Positions 1 through 7,615 of a stretch of 27,731 nucleotides of DNA are shown in pieces; the stretch's first letter is position 1; each line of letters begins with the position of its first letter. The DNA is from an uncultured Oscillospiraceae bacterium (GTDB taxonomy: Bacteria; Bacillota; Clostridia; Oscillospirales; Ruminococcaceae). A program made the position numbers and the translations under genes. The stretch covers positions 1 through 27,731 of the forward strand of contig CAKSEC010000023.1 of NCBI GenBank assembly GCA_934446355.1, given 5' to 3'. The notes beneath the pieces are model-generated. The model had not been told where the DNA came from. It worked only from the letters and a program-made list of their open reading frames with translations, and made no database searches.

Positions 1-2
1 TA

Positions 3-122
3 TACAGCTGCCAGTCACGCTATATGTTATCTGAAAATGGCGGTGTTCTGAATGTTGATTTTCGGGCATTAAACGCATGGCATAGTGTACAAATATTGAA
101 TGTCGCGTTTGGTGAAAAGTAA
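3..122 (+). other. Possible 3' tail of a CDS entering the window
   Basis: Frame 3 is open from the window edge to a TAA at 120-122, about 39 codons, with plausible codon use. The other two forward frames close earlier. The residues (for example ILNVAFGEK at the end) match no family I recognise. The stretch could be the end of an upstream gene or chance. Nothing else is visible in the first 160 bases. Confidence 0.2.
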
Positions 123-162
123 CGAAATTCATGTATTTTGCAGAAAAATGTATTATTATAGC

Positions 163-190
163 TTTACAAATTAACATTTTGTGTTATAAT
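163..190 (+). promoter_or_regulatory. Sigma-A promoter of the exported protein/ABC operon
   Basis: TTTACA at 163-168, a 16-bp spacer and a perfect TATAAT at 185-190. Transcription would begin near 197, which rules out the in-frame ATG at 131 as a start. No other promoter is obvious before 3840, so the four following genes are probably one transcript. Confidence 0.7.
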
Positions 191-277
191 AAAAGTCAGG
201 GGGTGAAAATGATGTATAAATCAAAAAGCAAACCCCTAAAAAACAAGAATAATTTTACTGGTAAAGGAGGAATAACC

Positions 278-796
278 ATGAAAGCGTTGGTTAAATCGAT
301 GTTCTATTTGGCTGCTGTCGTATGTGTCTTATCCGCAATTCTAGGAATGGCGTCGTTTGCCGCAGAAGAATCATCTGTGCGCAGCACCAATGGCGGAGAT
401 CATAACGGCAGCGCAAGCAGCGTTCCTATGTACGGATCGGGCAAAATAGAACAGACAATCGAAAAGTCGTCAGATGTTCTTTCCTACTGCAATACCTACG
501 ACGGCAAGCATTGTCTTGAAATGGTGAACGGGAAAGACTGCTCCATCACGGGGTATCAAGGTTACACCGGAAATTTCAAGTACTGTCAGGTGGAATTAAC
601 GAGCATGACCGGTCAGCGGTGCGTTATGTCGTCTGCGTTTGATAAAGGCAACGATGAAACGGTATCAGTGACGTGTCCTGTTCCAAGCGGCAAAATCGAC
701 CAAGGAAGCTATCTGCTTTTGATGTATTTGGGCACAGAACCATCTTCTGAATTGCTCGAAAAAACAAACGTGGTCGTACAAAATACTAACTTCTAG
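278..796 (+). CDS. Secreted six-cysteine protein of unknown function
   Basis: A 172-residue exported protein that I cannot assign to a family. The start at 278 has AAAGGAGG at 263-270 and places a classic signal peptide first: MKALVK, a hydrophobic stretch and likely cleavage after ASFA near residue 28. In-frame ATGs at 209 and 212 are possible, but they would add a charged extension before the signal. The mature part is hydrophilic and holds six cysteines, enough for three disulfides (SYC, KHC, KDC, KYC, QRC, VTC). Two permeases and an ATPase follow directly. That order recalls bacteriocin or secreted-peptide cassettes such as lactococcin 972 loci, but I see no sequence match to that family. 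It could be the transported substrate, an accessory binding protein or a toxin. DNA here is more AT-rich than most of the window. Confidence 0.75.
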   Translation: MKALVKSMFYLAAVVCVLSAILGMASFAAEESSVRSTNGGDHNGSASSVPMYGSGKIEQTIEKSSDVLSYCNTYDGKHCLEMVNGKDCSITGYQGYTGNFKYCQVELTSMTGQRCVMSSAFDKGNDETVSVTCPVPSGKIDQGSYLLLMYLGTEPSSELLEKTNVVVQNTNF

Positions 797-846
797 GCTG
801 CTGCGCCCCAAGCGCAGCAGAATAAAATTAAGCAAGGAGGGAAACA

Positions 847-2010
847 ATGCAAATCAAATTAATACTTAAAAACATTCTGAAAAAGCCTGCGCAATATATC
901 ACGCTGTGTGTTTTGGAAGTATTGTTCATAAGTATGCTTTTTGTGTCAAATGGCATTATGCTTGATAATATGGCTAAGGAAAGCAATATCGCATATAGGG
1001 CAAGGTCAATGGAATATAAGTTTTGCAAACCTCTGGCGGAAGATGAAGAGATCGACGGAGAACAATACAGCGTATTGACCTCTGATATAAGAGATGAGAT
1101 AAATGAACTTCTTCAAACTATCCCTCATGGTTTGTTAAGCTTAGAACTAGACATATTGAATCCTGATGATTACTACCATACATATATTGTTAGGGCATTC
1201 CCTAGCTATGAGGCAATGGTAAAGCATACAATGGAGAACCACGGTCTGAAAGCAGACTCATGCCCCACAGAAACTCAGTTCTATAACAGAGAAAAAACTG
1301 TGATAGTGGGTTCTGACGCAGGCGGAGAATGGATAGACGGAGAATATGTTCCAAGGAATTTCGTTTTTAACGAGAAAAATCACCTTATTCTTCATGGCGA
1401 GGAATATCAGATAACCGGATACAGCAATGCCAGAGGTATAGTTCTGCTTTGGGAAACTGAACCCGCAGATGTACGTGTTAAAGGCTTTTATCTTGAAATG
1501 GAAAATCCTATAACCCAGAAGCAGGCAGAAGAAGTAAATCAATGTATCACAAATGTTTTTGGGGATCAGGTTTATCAGGCAAGAGATGTTGAAACAGCCG
1601 ATATGATGGATCTGAGAATGTGTTCCGCTTCGATATTGATGTCGGTCATAATACAGGTGCTCGTATCGTTCAACCTTATTCTCATTTTCAGAATGGTGCT
1701 GCTGGAACGGCAAAAGGATTATGCGGTACTGAGGCTTTGCGGATACACAAAAATCAGGTGCGTTCTGTTATGCGCTGCCGAGCTGTTCTTGGTTTTCATT
1801 CCGTCGGCGGTGCTGGGCTGTCTGGTGTTCGACTTGGCGGTGAAGCCTGTTTTCCAGAACTTCTACAGTTCGTTCAGCTTCTTCTTCACCTTTGATTACT
1901 ATGCGCTGATGTGCCTGCTGTTCACGGCGGTCTGCGCTGTGATGTACTGCATAAACGTCCTGCCGACATTCAGGAGATCTGTTACACAGGAATTGATGTA
2001 TACAAACTAA
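847..2010 (+). CDS. FtsX/MacB-type ABC transporter permease
   Basis: 387 residues with the FtsX-like permease layout. One N-terminal membrane segment (about 15-40) is followed by a large extracytoplasmic domain (about 45-250) and three C-terminal membrane segments (about 255-285, 300-330, 350-375). The cytoplasmic loop RQKDYAVLRLCGYTK matches the family's usual ERxxEfavLRalGat-type coupling segment. AGGAGG at 836-841 supports the start. It should pair with the next permease as a heterodimer driven by the ATPase at 3166. Base use is mosaic: up to about 1650 the gene is AT-rich, and the last three membrane segments are GC-rich like the rest of the window, suggesting recombination inside the gene. 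The substrate is unknown; the exported protein upstream is the obvious candidate partner. Confidence 0.85.
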   Translation: MQIKLILKNILKKPAQYITLCVLEVLFISMLFVSNGIMLDNMAKESNIAYRARSMEYKFCKPLAEDEEIDGEQYSVLTSDIRDEINELLQTIPHGLLSLELDILNPDDYYHTYIVRAFPSYEAMVKHTMENHGLKADSCPTETQFYNREKTVIVGSDAGGEWIDGEYVPRNFVFNEKNHLILHGEEYQITGYSNARGIVLLWETEPADVRVKGFYLEMENPITQKQAEEVNQCITNVFGDQVYQARDVETADMMDLRMCSASILMSVIIQVLVSFNLILIFRMVLLERQKDYAVLRLCGYTKIRCVLLCAAELFLVFIPSAVLGCLVFDLAVKPVFQNFYSSFSFFFTFDYYALMCLLFTAVCAVMYCINVLPTFRRSVTQELMYTN

Positions 2011-2023
2011 GGGGGAAATAAAT

Positions 2024-3169
2024 ATGAACTACTTTAAGATGGCTTTGCTATGCTTTAATAAAAGACCGGTTTCTTACGTTCTTGTTATCATTGAAATGAC
2101 CCTGCTGATACTTGTGCAGAATATTGCTGTCAGCACGATATCAGAGCGTTACATATTGAATGAAACATACGAGAAGATACTTGACGAGGGTTACACTTAT
2201 GCCTTTGACAGCAACGCAATGGTGAGCATGGCGCTTGAGGGGATAACTGTTCCTGAAACCAGAGAAAGACTGGTCGAGAAATTAACTGGGGACTACGACA
2301 TTATAGACATAATGTACTACACAAGCGACTTCAGAACGATATTTTCGTTAAGCGACGAACTTTATGACAGCCTGTCCCTGCCTCTGAAAAGCGGGTCGTA
2401 TTCCACGGGAAGCGCTTCTGCGGTCGCTACTTCGGCGATAGGCTCTGGCGAAAAGACGATAGACTTTTCCAACGGGTCAAGCCTTACTCTTGACGTCTGC
2501 GGCATATTGACCGACTATACATATGTTCCTGCCGCACCGGGCTATTCTTCGGACTACACGACCAAGGACCTTTTTTCGTCCATATATGGCAATCAGCTTG
2601 TCATCATCACCAACAGATCGGCTATTGAGCAGTTCGAGGGCTATGAGAAGTATTTTTACCCGTCATTCGGCTTCTTTATATCCTTTAACAGCGACGCCGA
2701 AGCCAACCTTGAAACGCTCCAGCAGTATGCGCTGTGCGTATCCGCCGACGATATCAAAGCGAACACTCAGGCGGCTATAGAAAACGACGTCAAGAGCCTG
2801 CTGCCGGTGATTATCACCGTTCTTGCGGCTGTCCTTGTGGGGACTATCTGCATTTCGGTCATTCTGTGGAAAGAGCGTGAATACGAAAAGGGCGTGCTGT
2901 GGATGTGCGGTCACACAAAGGCGGGCATTATATTCAGCCATATGTTTATCATCGTTCTGATGGAGGCTGTGTCGGTGATCATCAGCGTATTGTTCACAGT
3001 CATCGCAAAGGCGGCGGGCAATGAGTTCCTCAGCACGGTGGGCTTCACGGGGCTGAATGTGCTGTTCACGCTGCTGACCTGCATATTCATTCTTGCGCTG
3101 TCTGCGGCTGTTCCGCTTGTGAATATAGCCAGAAGATCGCCTGTCGAATACTTACGGAGGACGTTATGA
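2024..3169 (+). CDS. FtsX/MacB-type ABC transporter permease, second subunit
   Basis: 381 residues with the same plan as the preceding permease: an N-terminal membrane segment (about 15-40), an extracytoplasmic domain, then three membrane segments (about 255-280, 300-330, 345-370). The motif WKEREYEKGVLWMCGHTK sits after the second membrane segment, at the ATPase-coupling position. The start has AGGGGGAAA at 2009-2017. The gene begins 13 bases after the first permease and its TGA overlaps the ATPase ATG (ATGA at 3166-3169), so the three are translationally coupled. Split permeases of about 385 residues differ from the single large permease (about 650 residues) typical of BceAB-type resistance transporters. 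Confidence 0.85.
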   Translation: MNYFKMALLCFNKRPVSYVLVIIEMTLLILVQNIAVSTISERYILNETYEKILDEGYTYAFDSNAMVSMALEGITVPETRERLVEKLTGDYDIIDIMYYTSDFRTIFSLSDELYDSLSLPLKSGSYSTGSASAVATSAIGSGEKTIDFSNGSSLTLDVCGILTDYTYVPAAPGYSSDYTTKDLFSSIYGNQLVIITNRSAIEQFEGYEKYFYPSFGFFISFNSDAEANLETLQQYALCVSADDIKANTQAAIENDVKSLLPVIITVLAAVLVGTICISVILWKEREYEKGVLWMCGHTKAGIIFSHMFIIVLMEAVSVIISVLFTVIAKAAGNEFLSTVGFTGLNVLFTLLTCIFILALSAAVPLVNIARRSPVEYLRRTL

Positions 3170-3840
3170 TAGAATTAACTCACATAGAAAAGGTATACAA
3201 TCTGAAAAAGAGCAACCAGTTCGCTGCGCTGAAAGACATTTCCTTCAGAGCAGAGGACGGGGAGTTTATCGCCATTATCGGAAAATCCGGTTCTGGGAAA
3301 TCAACGCTGCTGCATATCATCGGTCTGCTCGATACTGCGACCAGCGGGCGGTATCTGCTGGACGGGCGTGACGTCAGGAACTACAAGGAATCGGTGCTTG
3401 CAAAGCAGCGTGCGAAGCGTATCGGCTTTGTCAAGCAGGATTTCGCCCTTATTGAGGACTACACGGCGCTTGACAACGTTATGCTGCCGCTGCTGCCCAT
3501 TCACTGCACCGACCGAAAGAAAACTGCGCTCACGGCAATGAAGAAGCTGAAAATAACCCACCTTGCCTCAAAGGAAGTGCGCACTCTTTCCGGCGGGGAA
3601 AAGCAGAGGGTGGCAATAGCGAGGGCGCTGGTGAACGACCCGAAGCTGCTTCTTGCGGACGAGCCGACAGGTGCGCTCGACACAAAGACCGCCGCAGAGA
3701 TAATGGACATCTTTAAGGCGCTTCATGCGATGGGCAAAACGGTGATAATAGTCACGCACGACCTTTCCATTGCACAGCAGTGCGACAGAATAATCGAGAT
3801 ATCAGACGGCGAGGTCATAGACGATCGCCTGAGTTACTAA
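3166..3840 (+). CDS. ABC transporter ATP-binding protein, MacB/LolD type
   Basis: A 224-residue ATPase with every catalytic element: Walker A GKSGSGKST at 39-47, Q-loop Q91, signature LSGGE at 141-145, Walker B LLLADE ending at D165-E166, D-loop GALD and H-loop His198. The length and the sequence around the signature (LSGGEKQRVAIARAL) place it with MacB/LolD/BceA-type ATPases, which drive permeases of the FtsX fold by mechanotransmission and often do not move substrate through a channel. It overlaps the second permease by four bases. Likely roles are export or extraction of a peptide or envelope molecule. The substrate is not shown by the sequence. Confidence 0.92.
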   Translation: MIELTHIEKVYNLKKSNQFAALKDISFRAEDGEFIAIIGKSGSGKSTLLHIIGLLDTATSGRYLLDGRDVRNYKESVLAKQRAKRIGFVKQDFALIEDYTALDNVMLPLLPIHCTDRKKTALTAMKKLKITHLASKEVRTLSGGEKQRVAIARALVNDPKLLLADEPTGALDTKTAAEIMDIFKALHAMGKTVIIVTHDLSIAQQCDRIIEISDGEVIDDRLSY

Positions 3841-3849
3841 GCAAGTTCT

Positions 3850-4025
3850 GAAAAACCGTACAGGGACATTTACAGACTGGCGATAAACCCTCATCTTCGT
3901 CGTCAGTGACATTTCGGCAGGCACAAAGCCTAGCCGAAACGCCACTTCCTAGAATCTGAGGGCTTCTCGCCAGTCTGGTGGTGGGCTTTTTCGACAAGCT
4001 GCCAATTGTCCTTGTACGGTTTTTT
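3850..4025 (+). terminator. Split terminator-like hairpin with repeat copy A in its loop
   Basis: The arm at 3850-3868 (AAAAACCGTACAGGGACA) pairs with 4007-4025 (TGTCCTTGTACGG then six T). Across 19 positions there is one G-U pair and one terminal mismatch. Repeat copy A occupies the 138-base interior. With the T-run this looks like the terminator of the ABC operon, possibly interrupted by the repeat. Confidence 0.45.
3873..3977 (+). repeat. Modular hairpin repeat, copy A (short form)
   Basis: 105 bp. It begins CAGACTGGCGATAAACCCTC and ends GGCTTCTCGCCAGTCTG; these ends are imperfect inverted repeats of each other. The same ends occur in copies B and C. The interior carries one clear hairpin (TTTCGGC at 3912-3918 with GCCGAAA at 3933-3939). 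After the right end the sequence runs into a T-rich tract and TCGACAAGCTG; copy C has a similar extension. It is noncoding. Confidence 0.85.
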
Positions 4026-4045
4026 CATATTTCGCCAAAAACCTC

Positions 4046-4090
4046 TTGACAAATCGGGAATCCGGTGCTATAATACTAACGAACGTTAGT
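4046..4090 (+). promoter_or_regulatory. Promoter and operator of the TetR operon
   Basis: TTGACA at 4046-4051, a 17-bp spacer and TATAAT at 4069-4074 form a full consensus promoter. Directly after the -10 lies ACTAACG-AA-CGTTAGT (4075-4090), a palindrome with 7-bp arms over the start of transcription. This is the expected position for repression by the TetR protein encoded 14 bases downstream. Confidence 0.85.
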
Positions 4091-4103
4091 TAGTGGAGGG
4101 CGT

Positions 4104-4739
4104 ATGAAACAGGAAGATACAAAGCAGAAGATACTTGAAAAGGCGCTGGAGCTGTTTTCGGCGTATGGCTATGATTCGGTGAGCGTGGGCGAGATAGCAA
4201 AGGCGGTCGGCATAAAAGCGCCGTCGCTGTATAATCACTACCCAAGCAAGCAGGCGATATTCGACGCGATCGTCGAGGCGACTGCGGCGCAGTATGAGGA
4301 GGACACGGGGAAGATAGACATTCACGTGCAGGATTCGGCGCAGGATATTCCGGTATTCACCGAGATAACCGAGGAAGCGCTGCTGGACAAGGTAAGGCAG
4401 ATATTCGACTATTCGCTGCACAACGAAGCGATAAGCCGATTCCGCCGCATGATGACGATAGAGCAATTCCGCTCGCCGCAGCTCGCCCAGCTATATTCAA
4501 GGCGGTATGTCGAGCGGCTGACCGCCTATCATGCGGGGATATTCCGCAGCCTTATCGCCGCCGGAGAGATACTCGGCTATGACCCGAACGCGCTTGCGCT
4601 GATGTATGTCGCTCCGGTAATTACGCTGATAGGCATATGCGACAGGCAGCCGGAGCGTGAGGCGGAGTGCCTTGAAAAGCTTGGCGCACACGTGCGGCTG
4701 TTCTATCGCACCTACGGCACGCAGAAAGGAAAGGGATAA
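4104..4739 (+). CDS. TetR/AcrR-family transcriptional regulator
   Basis: 211 residues, normal for TetR. The N-terminal helix-turn-helix is clear at about 8-55 (LELFSAYGYDSVSVGEIAK, then AVGIKAPSLYNHYPSKQAI). The C-terminal ligand domain is less conserved and gives no hint of the inducer. Ribosome site GGAGGG at 4095-4100. It opens a run of co-directional genes: 3 bases separate it from the next gene. The palindrome over its promoter points to autorepression and to ligand-induced expression of the downstream membrane protein and racemase. Confidence 0.92.
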   Translation: MKQEDTKQKILEKALELFSAYGYDSVSVGEIAKAVGIKAPSLYNHYPSKQAIFDAIVEATAAQYEEDTGKIDIHVQDSAQDIPVFTEITEEALLDKVRQIFDYSLHNEAISRFRRMMTIEQFRSPQLAQLYSRRYVERLTAYHAGIFRSLIAAGEILGYDPNALALMYVAPVITLIGICDRQPEREAECLEKLGAHVRLFYRTYGTQKGKG

Positions 4740-4742
4740 CGC

Positions 4743-5384
4743 ATGAAGAAAACACTGACCCAGAAGCTTGGGCTTCTTGGAATAATAAGCTTTCTGTCCT
4801 ATACGGCGGCGGTGGTATTTTCGCCGCTCGCCTATCCGGGCTATGACTGGCTGTCGCAGGCGGTGAGCGACCTGAGCGCCGCAAACGCTCCGTCGCTTGG
4901 GCTGTGGAATCAGCTCAGCGCACTGTATAACGCCTGCGAACTGATGTGCGCCACGGTGGTGTGTATAGGAATACAGGGCAAAAAGACGAAGCTGCTTCGC
5001 ATAGGTATCTACATATTTGCGGCGATGGAGTGGGTGTCCGCAGTGGGATATCGAATGTTCCCGCTCAGCGGCAGCGGCTATGCGGGGACTTTTCAGGACC
5101 TCATGCACATCATAACGACGGTGCTTGTGGTGGTGCTGTCCATTGCTTCGCTGACGGTAATTATCGTTGCGGGGGCTAGGAATGAGTGCTGCCGCTCGTA
5201 TGGCGTATGTGCGGCTGTCGCACTTGGCATGATGCTGGTGGGTGCGCTTGGCATGAAGATAGTTCCGGCTGAATATTTCGGCGTGGTGGAGCGGTTCAGC
5301 GTGTTCGCCGCAACGGGCTTCAACGCAGCGCTGGGTGTTCATCTGTTTTGTATGGACGAAAAGAAAATACAGACAAACCAATGA
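4743..5384 (+). CDS. DUF998-like membrane protein
   Basis: 213 residues with about six hydrophobic segments and short loops. The early motif YPGYDWLSQAVSDLSA resembles the conserved pattern after the first helix of DUF998 proteins, which are small integral membrane proteins of unknown function. The start follows the TetR gene by 3 bases. Its TGA overlaps the ribosome site of the racemase gene, so the genes are coupled. Proteins of this kind often sit beside TetR regulators; the regulator presumably controls it. No catalytic residues can be named. Confidence 0.75.
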   Translation: MKKTLTQKLGLLGIISFLSYTAAVVFSPLAYPGYDWLSQAVSDLSAANAPSLGLWNQLSALYNACELMCATVVCIGIQGKKTKLLRIGIYIFAAMEWVSAVGYRMFPLSGSGYAGTFQDLMHIITTVLVVVLSIASLTVIIVAGARNECCRSYGVCAAVALGMMLVGALGMKIVPAEYFGVVERFSVFAATGFNAALGVHLFCMDEKKIQTNQ

Positions 5385-5398
5385 GGAGGTTACAAGAC

Positions 5399-6091
5399 GT
5401 GAAAACTATAGGGCTTATCGGCGGCATGAGCTGGGAAAGCACCGTTACATACTATCAGGCGATAAATGAATATGTCAGGGAAACGCTCGGCGGACTTCAT
5501 TCCGCAAAGCTGCTGATGTACAGCGTGGATTTTGCGGAGATAGAACGCTGCCAGTCGGCGGGCGAGTGGGAAAAAAGCGGCGATATTCTCGCAGACGCAG
5601 CAAAGCGGCTAGAATCAGCCGGCGCAGACTTTATTCTGATATGCACCAACACCATGCACAAGGTCGCACCGCAGGTGCAGCGATCGCTTGATATCCCCAT
5701 ACTGCATATTGCGGACGCCACGGCAGACGCACTGCTGAAAAGCGGTATCCGGAAAACTGCGCTGCTTGGCACAAAATACACCATGACGCAGGACTTCTAC
5801 AAGGGACGGCTGACGGAACACGGCATTGATGTGGCAGTTCCGAATGCGCAGGAAATAGAAGAGGTCAACCGTGTGATATATGAGGAACTGTGTCTTGGCA
5901 TAATATCAGAGGATTCAAGGGCGAATCTGAAGAACATCATCGCAAGGCTGAAAGCGGAGGACGGCGCACAGGCGGTCATTCTCGGCTGCACGGAGATAGG
6001 TCTGCTTATCCGTGCGGAGGACTCTGCGCTGCCGGTGTTCGATACCACGCTTATACACGCGCGTGCAGCAGTGCAGAAAGCAATTGAATGA
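5399..6091 (+). CDS. Aspartate/glutamate racemase-family amino-acid racemase
   Basis: With the GTG start at 5399 the protein has 230 residues, the usual length of YgeA/aspartate racemases. The start is supported by GAGGAGGT at 5383-5390, eight bases upstream, and by the protein opening KTIGLIGGMSWEST, the conserved N-terminus of the family. An upstream ATG at 5381 would lie in the ribosome site. The two catalytic cysteines are visible in CTNTMH and LGCTEIGLL, the pair that removes and returns the alpha proton without pyridoxal phosphate. The substrate could be aspartate, glutamate or a broader set, as for E. coli YgeA. A cytoplasmic racemase in a TetR operon with membrane proteins may serve wall D-amino acids, but that is inference. 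Confidence 0.87.
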   Translation: MKTIGLIGGMSWESTVTYYQAINEYVRETLGGLHSAKLLMYSVDFAEIERCQSAGEWEKSGDILADAAKRLESAGADFILICTNTMHKVAPQVQRSLDIPILHIADATADALLKSGIRKTALLGTKYTMTQDFYKGRLTEHGIDVAVPNAQEIEEVNRVIYEELCLGIISEDSRANLKNIIARLKAEDGAQAVILGCTEIGLLIRAEDSALPVFDTTLIHARAAVQKAIE

Positions 6092-6106
6092 CAGAGAGGT
6101 AATAAC

Positions 6107-6520
6107 ATGAAGCTATATTTCGGAAATACGGTGACTACGGTCACGACATTGATGATACTTGTCCTGCTTGGGTATATCGGCTACTGCATATTCGACCGTG
6201 AGAATATCCAGTTCTGGGGGCGCAGAAGCCTTATCCTGCTGATCTTCGGGCTGGTGGTGTGCTGCTTTGCGGCGGCGAGGGACGGTCTGGACAAGACTAT
6301 CCAGCACACGATAGACGGAAGCTGCGACCCCGGTATTTTCCCGCTTGTCAGCATACCGAACATCATAGGCTGCGCAGGCGCACTGCTGATAATCATTGCG
6401 GCCATCGCAACGCCTATTGCCAAATCGCAGCAGGTGCGTGAGGTGTGGTTTTACATCATGTCCGGCGGTGCGGTGCTGAAGATAGTTACTATGGAGATAG
6501 CGAGAATATTTGCGAGATGA
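6107..6520 (+). CDS. Small integral membrane protein, unknown family
   Basis: 137 residues with four hydrophobic segments (about 12-30, 40-58, 80-103, 113-130). I do not recognise the family. The ribosome site is AGAGAGGT at 6092-6099, and the gene starts 15 bases after the racemase, so it belongs to the same transcript. The loop between segments 2 and 3 carries DGLDKTIQHTIDGSCDPG and probably faces outward. No enzymatic motif is seen. Confidence 0.7.
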   Translation: MKLYFGNTVTTVTTLMILVLLGYIGYCIFDRENIQFWGRRSLILLIFGLVVCCFAAARDGLDKTIQHTIDGSCDPGIFPLVSIPNIIGCAGALLIIIAAIATPIAKSQQVREVWFYIMSGGAVLKIVTMEIARIFAR

Positions 6521-6532
6521 TAGGGGCTTGAC

Positions 6533-6682
6533 GTGAAGAATATCCGTGACGCATGGAACAAAGACGACACCTCAGCCAGACTGGAGGCGCTGCAATGGCG
6601 GGACAGGGACAGAGATAAAATAGCCCGCTGCATTGAAGCGATACAGTCCGGAAAAATCGACAAACTGGAAAAAACCCTATGA
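6533..6682 (+). CDS. 49-residue hypothetical protein
   Basis: A GTG-started ORF of 49 codons encoding a charged, probably helical peptide (RLEALQWRDRDRDKIARC then EAIQSGKIDKL). It starts 12 bases after the preceding gene and its TGA overlaps the ATG of the acetyltransferase stub (ATGA at 6679-6682), which is the main reason to call it real. The ribosome site (AGGGG) is weak. It may be a whole small protein or the surviving end of a larger gene. Confidence 0.45.
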   Translation: MKNIRDAWNKDDTSARLEALQWRDRDRDKIARCIEAIQSGKIDKLEKTL

Positions 6683-6840
6683 AGCCGACAGCAGTTGACC
6701 CGAAAACCACTTCCCGTGCGCAGGCATACGAGTTTTGGCTGAATGCGCCGAACCCCATGGTGACTTTCTTCAAGACTTTGAATGTAACTCCGCTGGTGAA
6801 GCTGAGCCGCAGGCGTGGTCTAAGGCAATACCGCCCTTGA
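6679..6840 (+). pseudogene. 5' fragment of a CatA-like O-acetyltransferase gene
   Basis: 53 codons reading MKPTAVDPKTTSRAQAYEFW onward to VTPLVKLSRRRGL, then six unrelated residues and TGA. This matches my memory of the N-terminus of CatA-like (chloramphenicol acetyltransferase superfamily) proteins, about 210 residues long with an HHxxxDG catalytic motif near the C-terminus. That catalytic half is absent. The coding match breaks just before the next TetR promoter, and the TGA lies inside that promoter's -35 box. The gene therefore appears to have been cut when the next TetR unit was joined on. It is not expected to be an active enzyme. Confidence 0.65.
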
Positions 6841-6875
6841 CAGTTCCCCTTGATTGTGGTATAATTGTTGTACAA
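6837..6875 (+). promoter_or_regulatory. Promoter of the second TetR gene
   Basis: TTGACA at 6837-6842, 17 bp, TATAAT at 6860-6865. The short palindrome TTGTACAA (6868-6875) follows the -10 and could be a TetR operator, though its arms are only 4 bp. The promoter has its own consensus boxes despite lying at the end of the upstream gene run. Confidence 0.75.
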
Positions 6876-6920
6876 TGTTTGTTATGTATCAATCGTTTTA
6901 CAAAAGAGAGGTGCGGGGCA

Positions 6921-7553
6921 ATGGCTCCAAAAATCAAATTCACCAAAGATGAAATGATAGAAGCCGCACTGCGGGTAGTGCGCGCGAACGGAATAGACAG
7001 TCTTACTGCAAAGGCGATAGCGGACGAGCTTGGCACGTCCACCCAGCCGGTATTCACGGGCTTCGGCTCAATGGAAGCGGTCAGGTGGGAGGTCTATGAA
7101 GCGGCGGTGCGGTTATACTATAAGTACGCCGCTGAGGGGCTGAACGGGAAGATACCGTTTTTCGGCTTCGGAATGCAGTATATCAGGTTCGCGCGTGAAG
7201 AGCCGCAGCTATACCGGCTGCTGTTCCTGACTCCGGCGGGATATGGAAGATACAGTGCGGTTCAGGTGATGGGGCACTCTCAGGAGAAGCTGCGGCCGAT
7301 ACTGACGAGCATATACCGCATCACCGGCGAGGAAGCCGACCGCTTATTCCGCGATATGTGGCTTGTGGTGCACAGTATTTCGACGCTCATAGTCACCGGC
7401 GACTGCCCCTATTCGGACAAGGAGATAGGTCAGATACTGACGGGGTTCAGCGTCAGCCTGTGCAGGTCTATTAAAGAAATACCAGGCTTTGTGGCGGGGG
7501 ACTACGACCGTGACAGCATTTTCGCAGGGCTCACCGCCACGCCGCAGGAGTAA
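6921..7553 (+). CDS. TetR-family transcriptional regulator
   Basis: 210 residues from the ATG at 6921, which has AGAGAGGTG at 6905-6913; longer in-frame starts lie upstream of the promoter. The helix-turn-helix is at about 8-55 (MIEAALRVVRANGIDSLTAK, then ADELGTSTQPVFTGFGSMEA). The tail resembles the WHG-type TetR C-terminal domain (FAREEPQLYRLLFLTP). No co-transcribed partner follows, since the next gene is convergent. Its targets are therefore elsewhere, or it is an orphan left after the rearrangement that truncated the acetyltransferase gene. Confidence 0.88.
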   Translation: MAPKIKFTKDEMIEAALRVVRANGIDSLTAKAIADELGTSTQPVFTGFGSMEAVRWEVYEAAVRLYYKYAAEGLNGKIPFFGFGMQYIRFAREEPQLYRLLFLTPAGYGRYSAVQVMGHSQEKLRPILTSIYRITGEEADRLFRDMWLVVHSISTLIVTGDCPYSDKEIGQILTGFSVSLCRSIKEIPGFVAGDYDRDSIFAGLTATPQE

Positions 7554-7574
7554 TGCAGACAGAATTATAAAAAA

Positions 7575-7608
7575 GTGCAGCCCGCTGAATGCAGACTGCA
7601 CAATTTTT
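7575..7608. terminator. Probable bidirectional terminator between convergent genes
   Basis: GTGCAG at 7575-7580 pairs with CTGCAC at 7596-7601. A run of A precedes the hairpin and AATTTTT follows it, so it can act for the TetR gene (+) and for the large secreted protein (-). Confidence 0.6.
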
Positions 7609-7615
7609 ATGGTTA

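Noticed and set aside
131..277. Upstream start for the secreted six-cysteine protein at 131 or 209
   Set aside because: 131 lies before the promoter (-10 at 185-190). 209/212 would put a long charged segment before a complete signal peptide that has its own strong ribosome site at 263-270.
4497..5381. 294-codon minus-strand ORF opposite the TetR and DUF998 genes
   Set aside because: It has a His/Arg-rich low-quality composition, no start signal, and lies antisense to two genes with clear family features.
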